Assembly: GCA_958404085.1 (NCBI GenBank)
Contig: CATXZX010000109.1
Coordinates: forward strand, 1 to 6,527
Reading direction: 5' to 3'
From: an uncultured Prevotellaceae bacterium
Lineage (GTDB): Bacteria; Bacteroidota; Bacteroidia; Bacteroidales; Bacteroidaceae
Length of the DNA stretch: 6,527 nucleotides
Translations under genes and position numbers: made by a program
Shown here: positions 1 to 5,103 of the stretch, one piece after another
Layout: each line of letters opens with the position of its first letter
How positions within the stretch are numbered: position 1 is the stretch's first letter
Notes under the pieces: generated by a model
Databases searched by the model: none
Told to the model about the DNA's origin: nothing
Seen by the model: only the letters and a program-made list of their open reading frames with translations

Positions 1-314
1 CGGAGATGAAACGCATGGCCAACATGGCCGAGGCCTACAACGTCCTGCTGGCTCCCCACAACCCCAACGGTCCGCTCTCGACACTGGCTTCGGCCCACGT
101 CTGCGCCGCTACGCCGAATTTCTTCCGTCAGGAGTTCATGTTCAACGATGTGCCCTGGCGCGATACGGTCATCGACCATCCGATAGCCGAGATGGTGAGC
201 GGCGGCCACTTGCACCTCTCCGACCGTCCGGGTCTGGGCGTAGACCTCGTCGAGGAGGAAATGGAGAAGCATCCGGGCATCACCGAGAACGCACCCGAAA
301 ACTTCTACATCTAA
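1..314 (+). CDS. Enolase-superfamily sugar-acid dehydratase, C-terminal fragment (galactonate-dehydratase-like)
   Basis: Only the last ~104 codons are present. The reading frame runs in from the left edge (first full codon at base 3), so the ATG at 6 is internal and not the start. The segment APHNPNGP followed by SAHVCAATPNF and a glutamate a few residues later matches the C-terminal barrel region of the mandelate racemase/muconate lactonizing group. There the His of the PHNPxGP motif is the general acid/base, and a Glu at the end of the next strand helps bind substrate. The tail DRPGLGVDL is also typical of this group and resembles D-galactonate dehydratase (DgoD). The family abstracts the alpha proton of a sugar acid with Mg2+ and, in dehydratases, releases water to give a 2-keto-3-deoxy acid. 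The metal ligands lie outside the window, so the exact reaction cannot be confirmed. The SDR gene starts 15 nt downstream, so it is probably co-transcribed. A cytosolic location is inferred. Confidence 0.85.
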   Translation, partial: EMKRMANMAEAYNVLLAPHNPNGPLSTLASAHVCAATPNFFRQEFMFNDVPWRDTVIDHPIAEMVSGGHLHLSDRPGLGVDLVEEEMEKHPGITENAPENFYI

Positions 315-329
315 TAACAGGCATACCGT

Positions 330-1118
330 ATGGCATTCAATATAGACTACACCGGAAAAACAGTTCTCGTGACCGGAGCCTCTTCGGGCATCGGTCTGGG
401 AACTGCCCGGCAGTTTGCAAGGGCCGGGGCCAATGTGGTGGGCTGTTCGCGTAAACCGGACGGCGACTCCCATGCCGAGGCCTTCCGCAAGGCCGTGGAG
501 AACGAAGGCGCGAAAGCTCTTTACGTACAGGCCGATGTGACGAAGGAGGCCGACCTGCGTAACCTGGTCGCGAAGGCTGTCGAGGTTTTCGGCGGTATCG
601 ATATACTGGTGTCGAACGCCGGTGTCAACGTGTTCGGCGGCGTCGACTGCGATGCCGACATGTGGGCATACAACATCGAGCTGAACCTGGCATCGCACTG
701 GCGGCTGGCCAAACTGTGCAAGCCGTATCTGGAGAAGAGCGGAGAGGGCGTGATCCTGATTATGACCTCGAACCACGCGTACAGCAGCATTCCCGGCTGT
801 TTTCCGTACAACGTGACGAAGACCGCCCTCACCGGACTGGTACGCAGCATGGCCATGGAGTGGACACCCGCTATCCGTACGGTGGGTATCGCTCCGGGCT
901 TCATCGACACGGCCGGCAACGACAGCTGGTTCCAGAGCTTTCCCGACCCGGCGGCCGAACGCCAGCGTACCATCGACCTGCATCCCGTGAAATGTCTCGG
1001 AACCCCCGAGCAGGTAGGGTCGCTGTGTGTGTACCTGGCTTCGCGCGATGCCGGATTCATCTGCGGAACGACGATTCTGATGGACGGCGGCCGTTCCACA
1101 CTCATGCAAGACTCCTGA
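330..1118 (+). CDS. SDR-family NAD(P)-dependent oxidoreductase, probable sugar or sugar-acid dehydrogenase
   Basis: This is a complete 262-aa classical short-chain dehydrogenase, a normal length for the family. The Rossmann cofactor loop TGASSGIG is at residues 15-22. An Asp (D69) in the adenine-pocket position is followed by the SNAG motif (95-98). The catalytic tetrad reads as N119, S147, Y160 and K164 (YNVTK), with the PG motif at 189-190 and the C-terminal DGG at 252-254. S40-R41 after the second strand could favour NADP(H), which is an inference. The substrate-loop and C-terminal region (DPAAERQ, LGTPEQVG, YLAS, ICG) loosely recalls aldose/L-fucose 1-dehydrogenases of the SDR family, but this is from memory and is not decisive. 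The start at 330 places Met just before the first beta strand, and a weak CAGG lies 8 nt upstream. Flanked by a dehydratase and a lactonase, it probably oxidises an aldose to a lactone. It could instead act on the keto-deoxy acid made by the dehydratase. Confidence 0.93.
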   Translation: MAFNIDYTGKTVLVTGASSGIGLGTARQFARAGANVVGCSRKPDGDSHAEAFRKAVENEGAKALYVQADVTKEADLRNLVAKAVEVFGGIDILVSNAGVNVFGGVDCDADMWAYNIELNLASHWRLAKLCKPYLEKSGEGVILIMTSNHAYSSIPGCFPYNVTKTALTGLVRSMAMEWTPAIRTVGIAPGFIDTAGNDSWFQSFPDPAAERQRTIDLHPVKCLGTPEQVGSLCVYLASRDAGFICGTTILMDGGRSTLMQDS

Positions 1119-1144
1119 AAGCTATGGATAGACAAGGTATTGAA

Positions 1145-2041
1145 ATGAAGGCGAGGCTGCTCTATGCCTGCACCGACACGACGGGCGAGGGCGCGCTGTG
1201 GATGCCCGAATCGCAGACCCTGCTGTGGGTGGATATAGAGAACGGTATTCTCCACGCCTACGACGAACGGACGGGCGAGGTGACGGACCGGACCTTTCCC
1301 GACATGATAACGTCGCTCATCCCCGTAGAGGGCGATGCGGACAGTGTGGTGGTGGCACTCAAGAACCGCCTCGTGCGTTACAGCCTGTCGGACCGGACAT
1401 TCCGTACGGTCGCTGAGTTGCCTGGCCTGACGCCCGGCCTGCGTACCAACGACTGCAAGGCCGGTCCCGACGGACGGATTTGGGCGGGCATCATGAGCCT
1501 GACCGACCACAACGCTACGGGAAGCCTGTGGCGTATGGGACGCGGCGAAGCCCCTGTCTGCGTACGCGAAAAACAGCACATACCCAACGGCATCGTGTGG
1601 AATGCCCGTCACGACCGCATGTATTATGCCGATTCGGGACGGCACTGCATCGAGGAATATGCCTACGACGGTGCTACGGGTGACATCAGCCTGTTGCGTA
1701 CGCTCGTACAGGTACCCTCGTCGCTGGGGGTGCCCGACGGCATGACCATAGATGCCGACGACCGCCTGTGGGTGGCCCACTGGGGCGGAGGCTGTGTCTG
1801 CATCTGGGATACGGATACGGGCGAAATGGCCGGACGCATTGCCGTGGATGTGCCGAACGTGGCTTCGTGTACGTTCGGAGGGGCCGACGGGCATCGCCTG
1901 TTCATCACGACGGCAAGGGCCGGACTGTCGGAACGAGAACTGGCCGCCGCTCCCGCCAGCGGAAGCCTGTTTGTCGTAGACCTGCCGGCCGACGTGCGTC
2001 CTGCCGCACCCTTTGCCTGCCGCCTGGAGGCGGAATCGTAG
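1145..2041 (+). CDS. SMP-30/gluconolactonase family lactonase
   Basis: A 298-aa six-bladed beta-propeller enzyme of the SMP-30/gluconolactonase/LRE family (human regucalcin is 299 aa). The divalent-metal ligands can be read directly: E15 in GEGALW, N148 in IPNGI and D198 in VPDGM. The substrate-contact residues R100 and N102 sit in LRTND. These match E18, N154, D204, R101 and N103 of regucalcin in order and spacing. The family hydrolyses sugar lactones to the open acids, so this gene fits between the neighbouring dehydrogenase and dehydratase. ATG 1145 is preferred because AAGG lies 7 nt upstream and homologues begin close to the GEG motif. An in-frame ATG at 1124, 5 nt after the SDR stop, would add seven residues and cannot be excluded. 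The same frame is open back to 662, but that part overlaps the SDR gene. A strong terminator follows 33 nt after the stop. The substrate is not determinable here. Confidence 0.92.
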   Translation: MKARLLYACTDTTGEGALWMPESQTLLWVDIENGILHAYDERTGEVTDRTFPDMITSLIPVEGDADSVVVALKNRLVRYSLSDRTFRTVAELPGLTPGLRTNDCKAGPDGRIWAGIMSLTDHNATGSLWRMGRGEAPVCVREKQHIPNGIVWNARHDRMYYADSGRHCIEEYAYDGATGDISLLRTLVQVPSSLGVPDGMTIDADDRLWVAHWGGGCVCIWDTDTGEMAGRIAVDVPNVASCTFGGADGHRLFITTARAGLSERELAAAPASGSLFVVDLPADVRPAAPFACRLEAES

Positions 2042-2074
2042 GAGAAATCTGTTTTTTCTTTTTTATACTGAGCT

Positions 2075-2141
2075 GTCGCAGAAATTGCCGGACATACCTC
2101 TCCCTCCTTTGGGTGTCCGCGGTTTCTGCGGCTGTGTTTTT
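2075..2141 (+). terminator. Strong intrinsic terminator ending the sugar-acid operon
   Basis: Bases 2077-2094 pair with 2114-2130: CGCAGAAA with TTTCTGCG, two G-U pairs, then GC and GGACA with TGTCC, with C2089 bulged. That gives 17 pairs, extendable by two more at the base (2075-2076 with 2131-2132). The ~19-nt loop is pyrimidine-rich. A T run (2137-2141) follows the stem after a few bases. It lies 33 nt after the lactonase stop and before the cysS promoter, which is where a terminator is expected. Confidence 0.8.
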
Positions 2142-2169
2142 CAGGTCGGTCGTGCGCAGGGGCCGTGTC

Positions 2170-2207
2170 GGGTTCCGTCGAAGGGACAGAAACGACCCTC
2201 TTTTTTT
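2170..2207 (+). terminator. Possible second (back-up) terminator
   Basis: GGGT (2170-2173) plus CGT (2176-2178) can pair with ACG (2192-2194) plus ACCC (2195-2198), leaving a 2-nt bulge and a 13-nt loop. The stem is immediately followed by TCTTTTTTT (2199-2207). It is weaker than the hairpin upstream, but the seven-T run directly at its foot is typical of an intrinsic terminator. It could serve as a fail-safe insulating cysS. Confidence 0.4.
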
Positions 2208-2231
2208 GCTTCGTGGTACGGAGGAATGCGT

Positions 2232-2257
2232 TTTGTCGGAAAAAATAGCTACCTTTG
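2232..2257 (+). promoter_or_regulatory. Bacteroidetes-type promoter for cysS
   Basis: TACCTTTG at 2250-2257 matches the Bacteroidetes -7 consensus TAnnTTTG exactly. A TTTG at 2232-2235 could be the -33 element, but the 14-nt spacing is shorter than the usual ~17-23. The -33 assignment is therefore weak. The predicted transcription start is near 2264, giving a leader of about 20 nt before the cysS ATG. There is no obvious Shine-Dalgarno sequence in AAAACATACGATT, which is normal in this phylum. Confidence 0.65.
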
Positions 2258-2283
2258 CGTGCAACTTCTTAAAACATACGATT

Positions 2284-3771
2284 ATGGAACAAAAATTGTT
2301 CATCTACAATACGCGTTCGCGCAAGAAGGAGGAGTTCGTTCCTCTCAATCCCGGCCATGTCGGCATGTATGTTTGCGGTCCGACGGTGTATGGCGACGCC
2401 CATTTGGGACATGCCCGTCCGGCCATTACGTTCGACTTGGTGTTCAGGTACTTGCGTCATTTGGGTTACAAGGTTCGCTATGTGCGCAACATCACCGATG
2501 TGGGCCACCTGGAACACGATGCCGACGAAGGAGAGGACAAGATAGCCAAGAAGGCGCGCCTCGAACAGCTGGAACCGATGGAGGTGGCGCAGTACTACAC
2601 CAACCGTTTCCATAAGGCCATGGAGATGTTGGGTGTGTTGCCGCCCAGCATCGAACCGCACGCTACGGGACACATTATCGAACAGATAACGCTTGTGAAG
2701 GAAATACTGGATAAGGGTTTCGCCTACGAGAGCAACGGGAGCGTGTACTTCGACGTGGAACGTTATAATAAGGTACACCGGTACGGCATACTGTCGGGTC
2801 GCAACCTGGAAGATGTCATCAACAACTCGCGCACGCTCGACGGAGTGGGCGAGAAGCGCAACCAGGTGGATTTTGCGCTCTGGAAGCGTGCCCAGCCCGA
2901 ACACATCATGCGTTGGCCCAGTCCCTGGGGCGACGGTTTCCCGGGATGGCACTGCGAGTGTACGGCCATGGGCCGCAAGTATTTGGGCGAACATTTCGAT
3001 ATACACGGCGGCGGCATGGACCTCGTGTTTCCCCATCATGAGTGCGAGATAGCTCAGGCTGTGGCCAGCCAGGGCGACGAGATGGTGCGCTACTGGATGC
3101 ACAACAACATGATAACCATCAACGGACAGAAAATGGGCAAGAGCCTGGGTAACTTCATTACGCTCGACCAGTTCTTTACGGGCAATCATCCGAGCCTGAC
3201 GGAGGCCTATTCGCCCATGACGATCCGCTTCTTCATCCTGCAGGCCCATTACCGTTCGACGGTGGACTTCAGCAACGAGGCGCTCCAGGCCAGTCGTAAA
3301 GGACTGGACCGCCTGCTCGAAGGAATGCGCCAGTTGGACCGCATCGTGCCGCAGGCCGGTGGCAGTGTGACGGCGGAGTTTGCCGAGAACCTGCGCAAAC
3401 GTTGCTACGAGGCCATGAACGACGATCTCAATTCGCCCATCGTTATCAGCCATTTGTTTGACGCCTGCCGTACCATCAACCAGATTGTGGACAAGAAGGA
3501 GACTATCAGTCCCGATGCGTTGGAGGCCCTGAAAGAGGTGTTCCACCTGTTTGTCTGCGACTTGCTCGGATTGCGCGAGGAAACGGCCGATGCTTCGTCG
3601 GAACGCGAGGAGGCCTTCGGTAAGGTGGTGGACATGGTGCTCGAACAGCGTCGCAAGGCGAAGGAGGCCAAAGACTGGGCTACCAGCGACCATATACGCG
3701 ACACGATGGCGGCACTCGGTTTCGAAGTGAAAGATACGAAGGACGGGGTAACCTGGCGCCTGAACAAATAG
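2284..3771 (+). CDS. cysS: Cysteinyl-tRNA synthetase
   Basis: A 495-aa class I aminoacyl-tRNA synthetase that charges tRNA-Cys with cysteine using ATP in the cytoplasm. The order of motifs is diagnostic. CGPTVY at 31-36 contains zinc ligand C31, and the HIGH-type motif HLGH is at 40-43. WHCECTAMG (222-230) contributes zinc ligand C226. FPHHECE supplies H251 and E255. The KMSKS loop appears as KMGKS at 283-287 and is followed by LGN. The C-terminal helical region (about 330-495) is the anticodon-binding/DALR-like part, ending with the characteristic ATSDHIRD and GVTWR segments. The length is slightly above the 461 aa of E. coli CysRS. The frame stays open upstream to 1768, but ATG 2284 is chosen because it sits just after the promoter and gives the normal family N-terminus (MEQKLFIYNT). 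The downstream lysine-exporter genes begin 88 nt later, with a hairpin between. It is an essential housekeeping gene and shows no sign of damage. Confidence 0.98.
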   Translation: MEQKLFIYNTRSRKKEEFVPLNPGHVGMYVCGPTVYGDAHLGHARPAITFDLVFRYLRHLGYKVRYVRNITDVGHLEHDADEGEDKIAKKARLEQLEPMEVAQYYTNRFHKAMEMLGVLPPSIEPHATGHIIEQITLVKEILDKGFAYESNGSVYFDVERYNKVHRYGILSGRNLEDVINNSRTLDGVGEKRNQVDFALWKRAQPEHIMRWPSPWGDGFPGWHCECTAMGRKYLGEHFDIHGGGMDLVFPHHECEIAQAVASQGDEMVRYWMHNNMITINGQKMGKSLGNFITLDQFFTGNHPSLTEAYSPMTIRFFILQAHYRSTVDFSNEALQASRKGLDRLLEGMRQLDRIVPQAGGSVTAEFAENLRKRCYEAMNDDLNSPIVISHLFDACRTINQIVDKKETISPDALEALKEVFHLFVCDLLGLREETADASSEREEAFGKVVDMVLEQRRKAKEAKDWATSDHIRDTMAALGFEVKDTKDGVTWRLNK

Positions 3772-3797
3772 CGCGCTGTGCGAAAAACGGAATAAAG

Positions 3798-3839
3798 CGA
3801 AGGGCTTTTTCTGCCACATCCGGCGGAGAGAGCCCTTCG
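3798..3839 (+). terminator. Long hairpin between cysS and the split lysO genes (terminator, attenuator or processing element)
   Basis: Bases 3798-3815 pair with 3822-3839 over 18 contiguous positions (CGAAGGGCT with AGCCCTTCG, then nine more including three G-U pairs). The loop is six bases, ACATCC. It starts 26 nt after the cysS stop and ends 20 nt before the next ATG. No T run follows on the + strand (GCAGAAATAGAA), so it is not a textbook intrinsic terminator. The T run is instead inside the ascending arm (3806-3810). No promoter matching TAnnTTTG is visible between the hairpin and the next gene, so the lysO pair may depend on cysS transcription passing through it. Confidence 0.5.
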
Positions 3840-3859
3840 GCAGAAATAGAAACGGAAGA

Positions 3860-4144
3860 ATGCTTTGGTTGTTTGTGATGATGGTTGCCGGTCTGCTGGC
3901 CGGCCGGTGTTTCCGCGGAAAGGTAGGCGAGGTAGTGACGGGCCGTGTCGTGACGGTCTGTGTGTGGCTGTTGCTCTTTCTGCTGGGATTCGGCGTGGGC
4001 GGCAACGCTTACACGATGCACCGCCTGGGAACGCTGGGTGTTGAGTCCCTGGTACTTACACTGGGCGGCGTGTTGGGAAGTGTGTCGGCGGCATGTCTCT
4101 TTGAACGTTTGTTGCGCCGCAGGCGGAAAGGAGGCCGGGCGTGA
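3860..4144 (+). CDS. lysO: LysO-type lysine exporter, N-terminal half (small DUF340-like membrane protein)
   Basis: A 94-aa hydrophobic protein with three likely membrane segments (about residues 1-17, 31-49 and 62-82). It ends in a strongly basic tail (RRRRKGGR), which predicts a cytoplasmic C-terminus. The pattern of a short N-terminal helix, a second helix reading LLLFLLGFGVGGN, then a glycine-rich third helix followed by an FER motif corresponds to the first ~90 residues of E. coli LysO (YbjE, 299 aa). LysO exports L-lysine and the toxic analogue thialysine across the inner membrane. The rest of the transporter is encoded by the next gene, whose GTG start overlaps this gene's stop by 4 nt, so the two are probably translationally coupled and assemble together. 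On its own this piece lacks the conserved acidic residues needed for transport. The start at 3860 matches the family N-terminus. GGAAGA directly abuts it and is too close to be a good ribosome-binding site. Confidence 0.82.
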   Translation: MLWLFVMMVAGLLAGRCFRGKVGEVVTGRVVTVCVWLLLFLLGFGVGGNAYTMHRLGTLGVESLVLTLGGVLGSVSAACLFERLLRRRRKGGRA

Positions 4145-4743
4145 AAGGAAGTCTTGTAATCCTGTCGTTTTTTGTGCTGGGTGTCGTGGCGGGACGAACG
4201 GACATTCTTCCGATGTGGATGGGCGAAGGGATATGGAGTCGCCTGATACTCGGTTTGCTTCTGTTCAGTGTCGCTTTTTCATTGGGCGTCAATCCTACGG
4301 TTGCAAGACGGATTCGTGACATAGACCGTCGTCTGCTGTTTTTGCCGCTGGCTACGATGGGCGGTACGCTGGGAGGCAGTGCGTTGGCCTCGGTGTTGTT
4401 GCCGGACCGCTCGATAGCCGATTGCTTGGCTGTCGGTTCGGGCTTCGGTTACTATTCGCTCTCAAGCGTGCTTATAACGGAATACCGTGGGGCGGAACTG
4501 GGTGCCGTGGCCTTGTTGGCCAACGTGTGGCGCGAGATGGCAACTCTGGTGCTTGCACCGGTGCTGGTCCGCTGGTTCGGGCGGTTTGCACCGATGTCGG
4601 CGGGCGGGGCGACGACGATGGACACGACGCTGCCTGTTTCGGTGCGGTATGCGGGCGTAGAATATGTTCCGCTTTCCGTTTATCATGGTTTTGTGATGGA
4701 TACGAGCGTCTTTTTCCTTGTGTCTTTTTTCTGTCACCTCTGA
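4141..4743 (+). CDS. lysO: LysO-type lysine exporter, C-terminal half (LysO family transporter)
   Basis: A 200-aa polytopic inner-membrane protein with five or six hydrophobic segments (about 4-19, 32-50, 64-87, 92-113, 120-146 and 175-197). It aligns by eye with the C-terminal two thirds of E. coli LysO. SGFGYYSLSSVLITE (100-114) matches the E. coli SGFGWYSLSGILLTE. WREMATLVLAP and GATTMDTTLPV match RELIAIMLIP and GATSMDFTLPV, and the end has a conserved HGF. E132 and D161 correspond to the intramembrane acidic pair (E233 and D261) reported as critical in E. coli LysO, and both are present. The start is GTG at 4141, which overlaps the TGA stop of the upstream half as GTGA. No longer ATG-initiated version in this frame is plausible. 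The expected function is lysine efflux together with the upstream protein. A hairpin with a short T run follows 13 nt after the stop. Confidence 0.9.
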   Translation: MKGSLVILSFFVLGVVAGRTDILPMWMGEGIWSRLILGLLLFSVAFSLGVNPTVARRIRDIDRRLLFLPLATMGGTLGGSALASVLLPDRSIADCLAVGSGFGYYSLSSVLITEYRGAELGAVALLANVWREMATLVLAPVLVRWFGRFAPMSAGGATTMDTTLPVSVRYAGVEYVPLSVYHGFVMDTSVFFLVSFFCHL

Positions 4744-4756
4744 TTGTGGGGTTGCG

Positions 4757-4802
4757 CAAGCCCGTATCTTTCGTCCGGGTCACGTGCGTGGGCGCTTGTT
4801 TT
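4757..4802 (+). terminator. Probable terminator after the lysO pair
   Basis: CAAGC-CC (4757-4763) can pair with GG-GCTTG (4791-4798, with C4793 bulged) to give seven pairs, directly followed by TTTT (4799-4802). The 27-nt loop is long and may fold further (CAC/GTG at 4781-4790). The position 13 nt after the lysO stop and the change to AT-rich non-coding DNA support a transcript end here. The stem is not strong. Confidence 0.4.
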
Positions 4803-4927
4803 ACTTATATAATAAGGTGGAGTCCGTACGGGAATATTTTGTGTAGTATTTGTTTGAAATGTTTTAGTATTATTTGCTGTTTATATCCCCTAATTTCTCA
4901 GAAGAAAGCATGAAAAAGTAGTTATTA

Positions 4928-4959
4928 TTTGTTTGGGTACGCGAAATGTACTATCTTTG
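4928..4959 (+). promoter_or_regulatory. Bacteroidetes-type promoter for the lipoprotein gene
   Basis: TATCTTTG at 4952-4959 is an exact TAnnTTTG -7 element. TTTG at 4928-4931 lies 20 nt upstream, which is within the usual spacing for the -33 element. A second TTTG at 4932-4935 gives 16 nt. The surrounding DNA is AT-rich. The predicted transcription start is close to 4966, about 138 nt before the ATG. This is the better of the two promoters in the window. Confidence 0.75.
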
Positions 4960-4965
4960 CAGCGT

Positions 4966-5103
4966 TTTAGGCTTAAAAAATAATTGTAAAAAGTATATAG
5001 TTCATAGGTTGCACCATTATACATCTGTCCTGAAGGGGATGGTATGATAGGAGAACAAAAGGATTAGTAATCAATAAATATATGTGTAATTAATTCTAAG
5101 GTA
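4966..5103 (+). other. Long 5' leader of the lipoprotein mRNA (unassigned)
   Basis: About 138 nt of AT-rich sequence between the predicted transcription start and the ATG at 5104. I recognise no riboswitch or known RNA family in it. Visible structure is modest. CATC (5022-5025) and TCC (5028-5030) can pair with GATG (5038-5041) and GGG (5035-5037) around a TGAA loop. ACCAT (5013-5017) could alternatively pair with ATGGT (5039-5043), so two competing folds are possible. GATTA-G-TAATC (5062-5072) is a short perfect palindrome. AAGG occurs 3 nt before the start codon, too near to be a conventional ribosome-binding site, and GGAGAA at 5050-5055 is too far. The rest of the 4744-5103 gap holds only the terminator and the promoter listed separately. 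Confidence 0.5.

Noticed and set aside
662..1144. Upstream extension of the lactonase frame to an ATG at 662
   Set aside because: It overlaps the SDR gene, and the extra sequence lacks propeller motifs. The family N-terminus fits 1145 (or 1124).
521..1894. A 457-codon minus-strand open frame opposite the SDR and lactonase genes
   Set aside because: It spans two well-supported + strand genes and their junction, has no recognisable domain, and is Arg/His/Ala-rich as expected for the antisense of GC-rich codons.
1768..2283. Upstream extension of the cysS frame
   Set aside because: It crosses the lactonase gene, a terminator and the promoter. The extra residues are low-quality Arg/Cys-rich sequence, and the normal CysRS N-terminus begins at 2284.
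2269..4005. A 578-codon minus-strand open frame opposite cysS and the start of lysO
   Set aside because: It is antisense to a complete, motif-verified cysS and runs on through the hairpin. It shows no family motif and is rich in His, Val and Arg as an antisense artefact.
4422..4913. A 163-codon + strand open frame overlapping the second lysO gene and running into the intergenic DNA
   Set aside because: It is out of frame with a clearly conserved transporter. Its Cys/Gly/Arg-rich translation shows no motif and ends in non-coding AT-rich DNA.
4744..5103. Possible mobile element, CRISPR array or tRNA in the largest gap
   Set aside because: I found no terminal inverted repeats, no regularly spaced direct repeats and no tRNA-like cloverleaf. 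A terminator, promoter and leader account for the layout.
4961..5103. A known riboswitch in the lipoprotein leader
   Set aside because: No conserved core of a riboswitch class I know could be recognised, and the paired segments are short.
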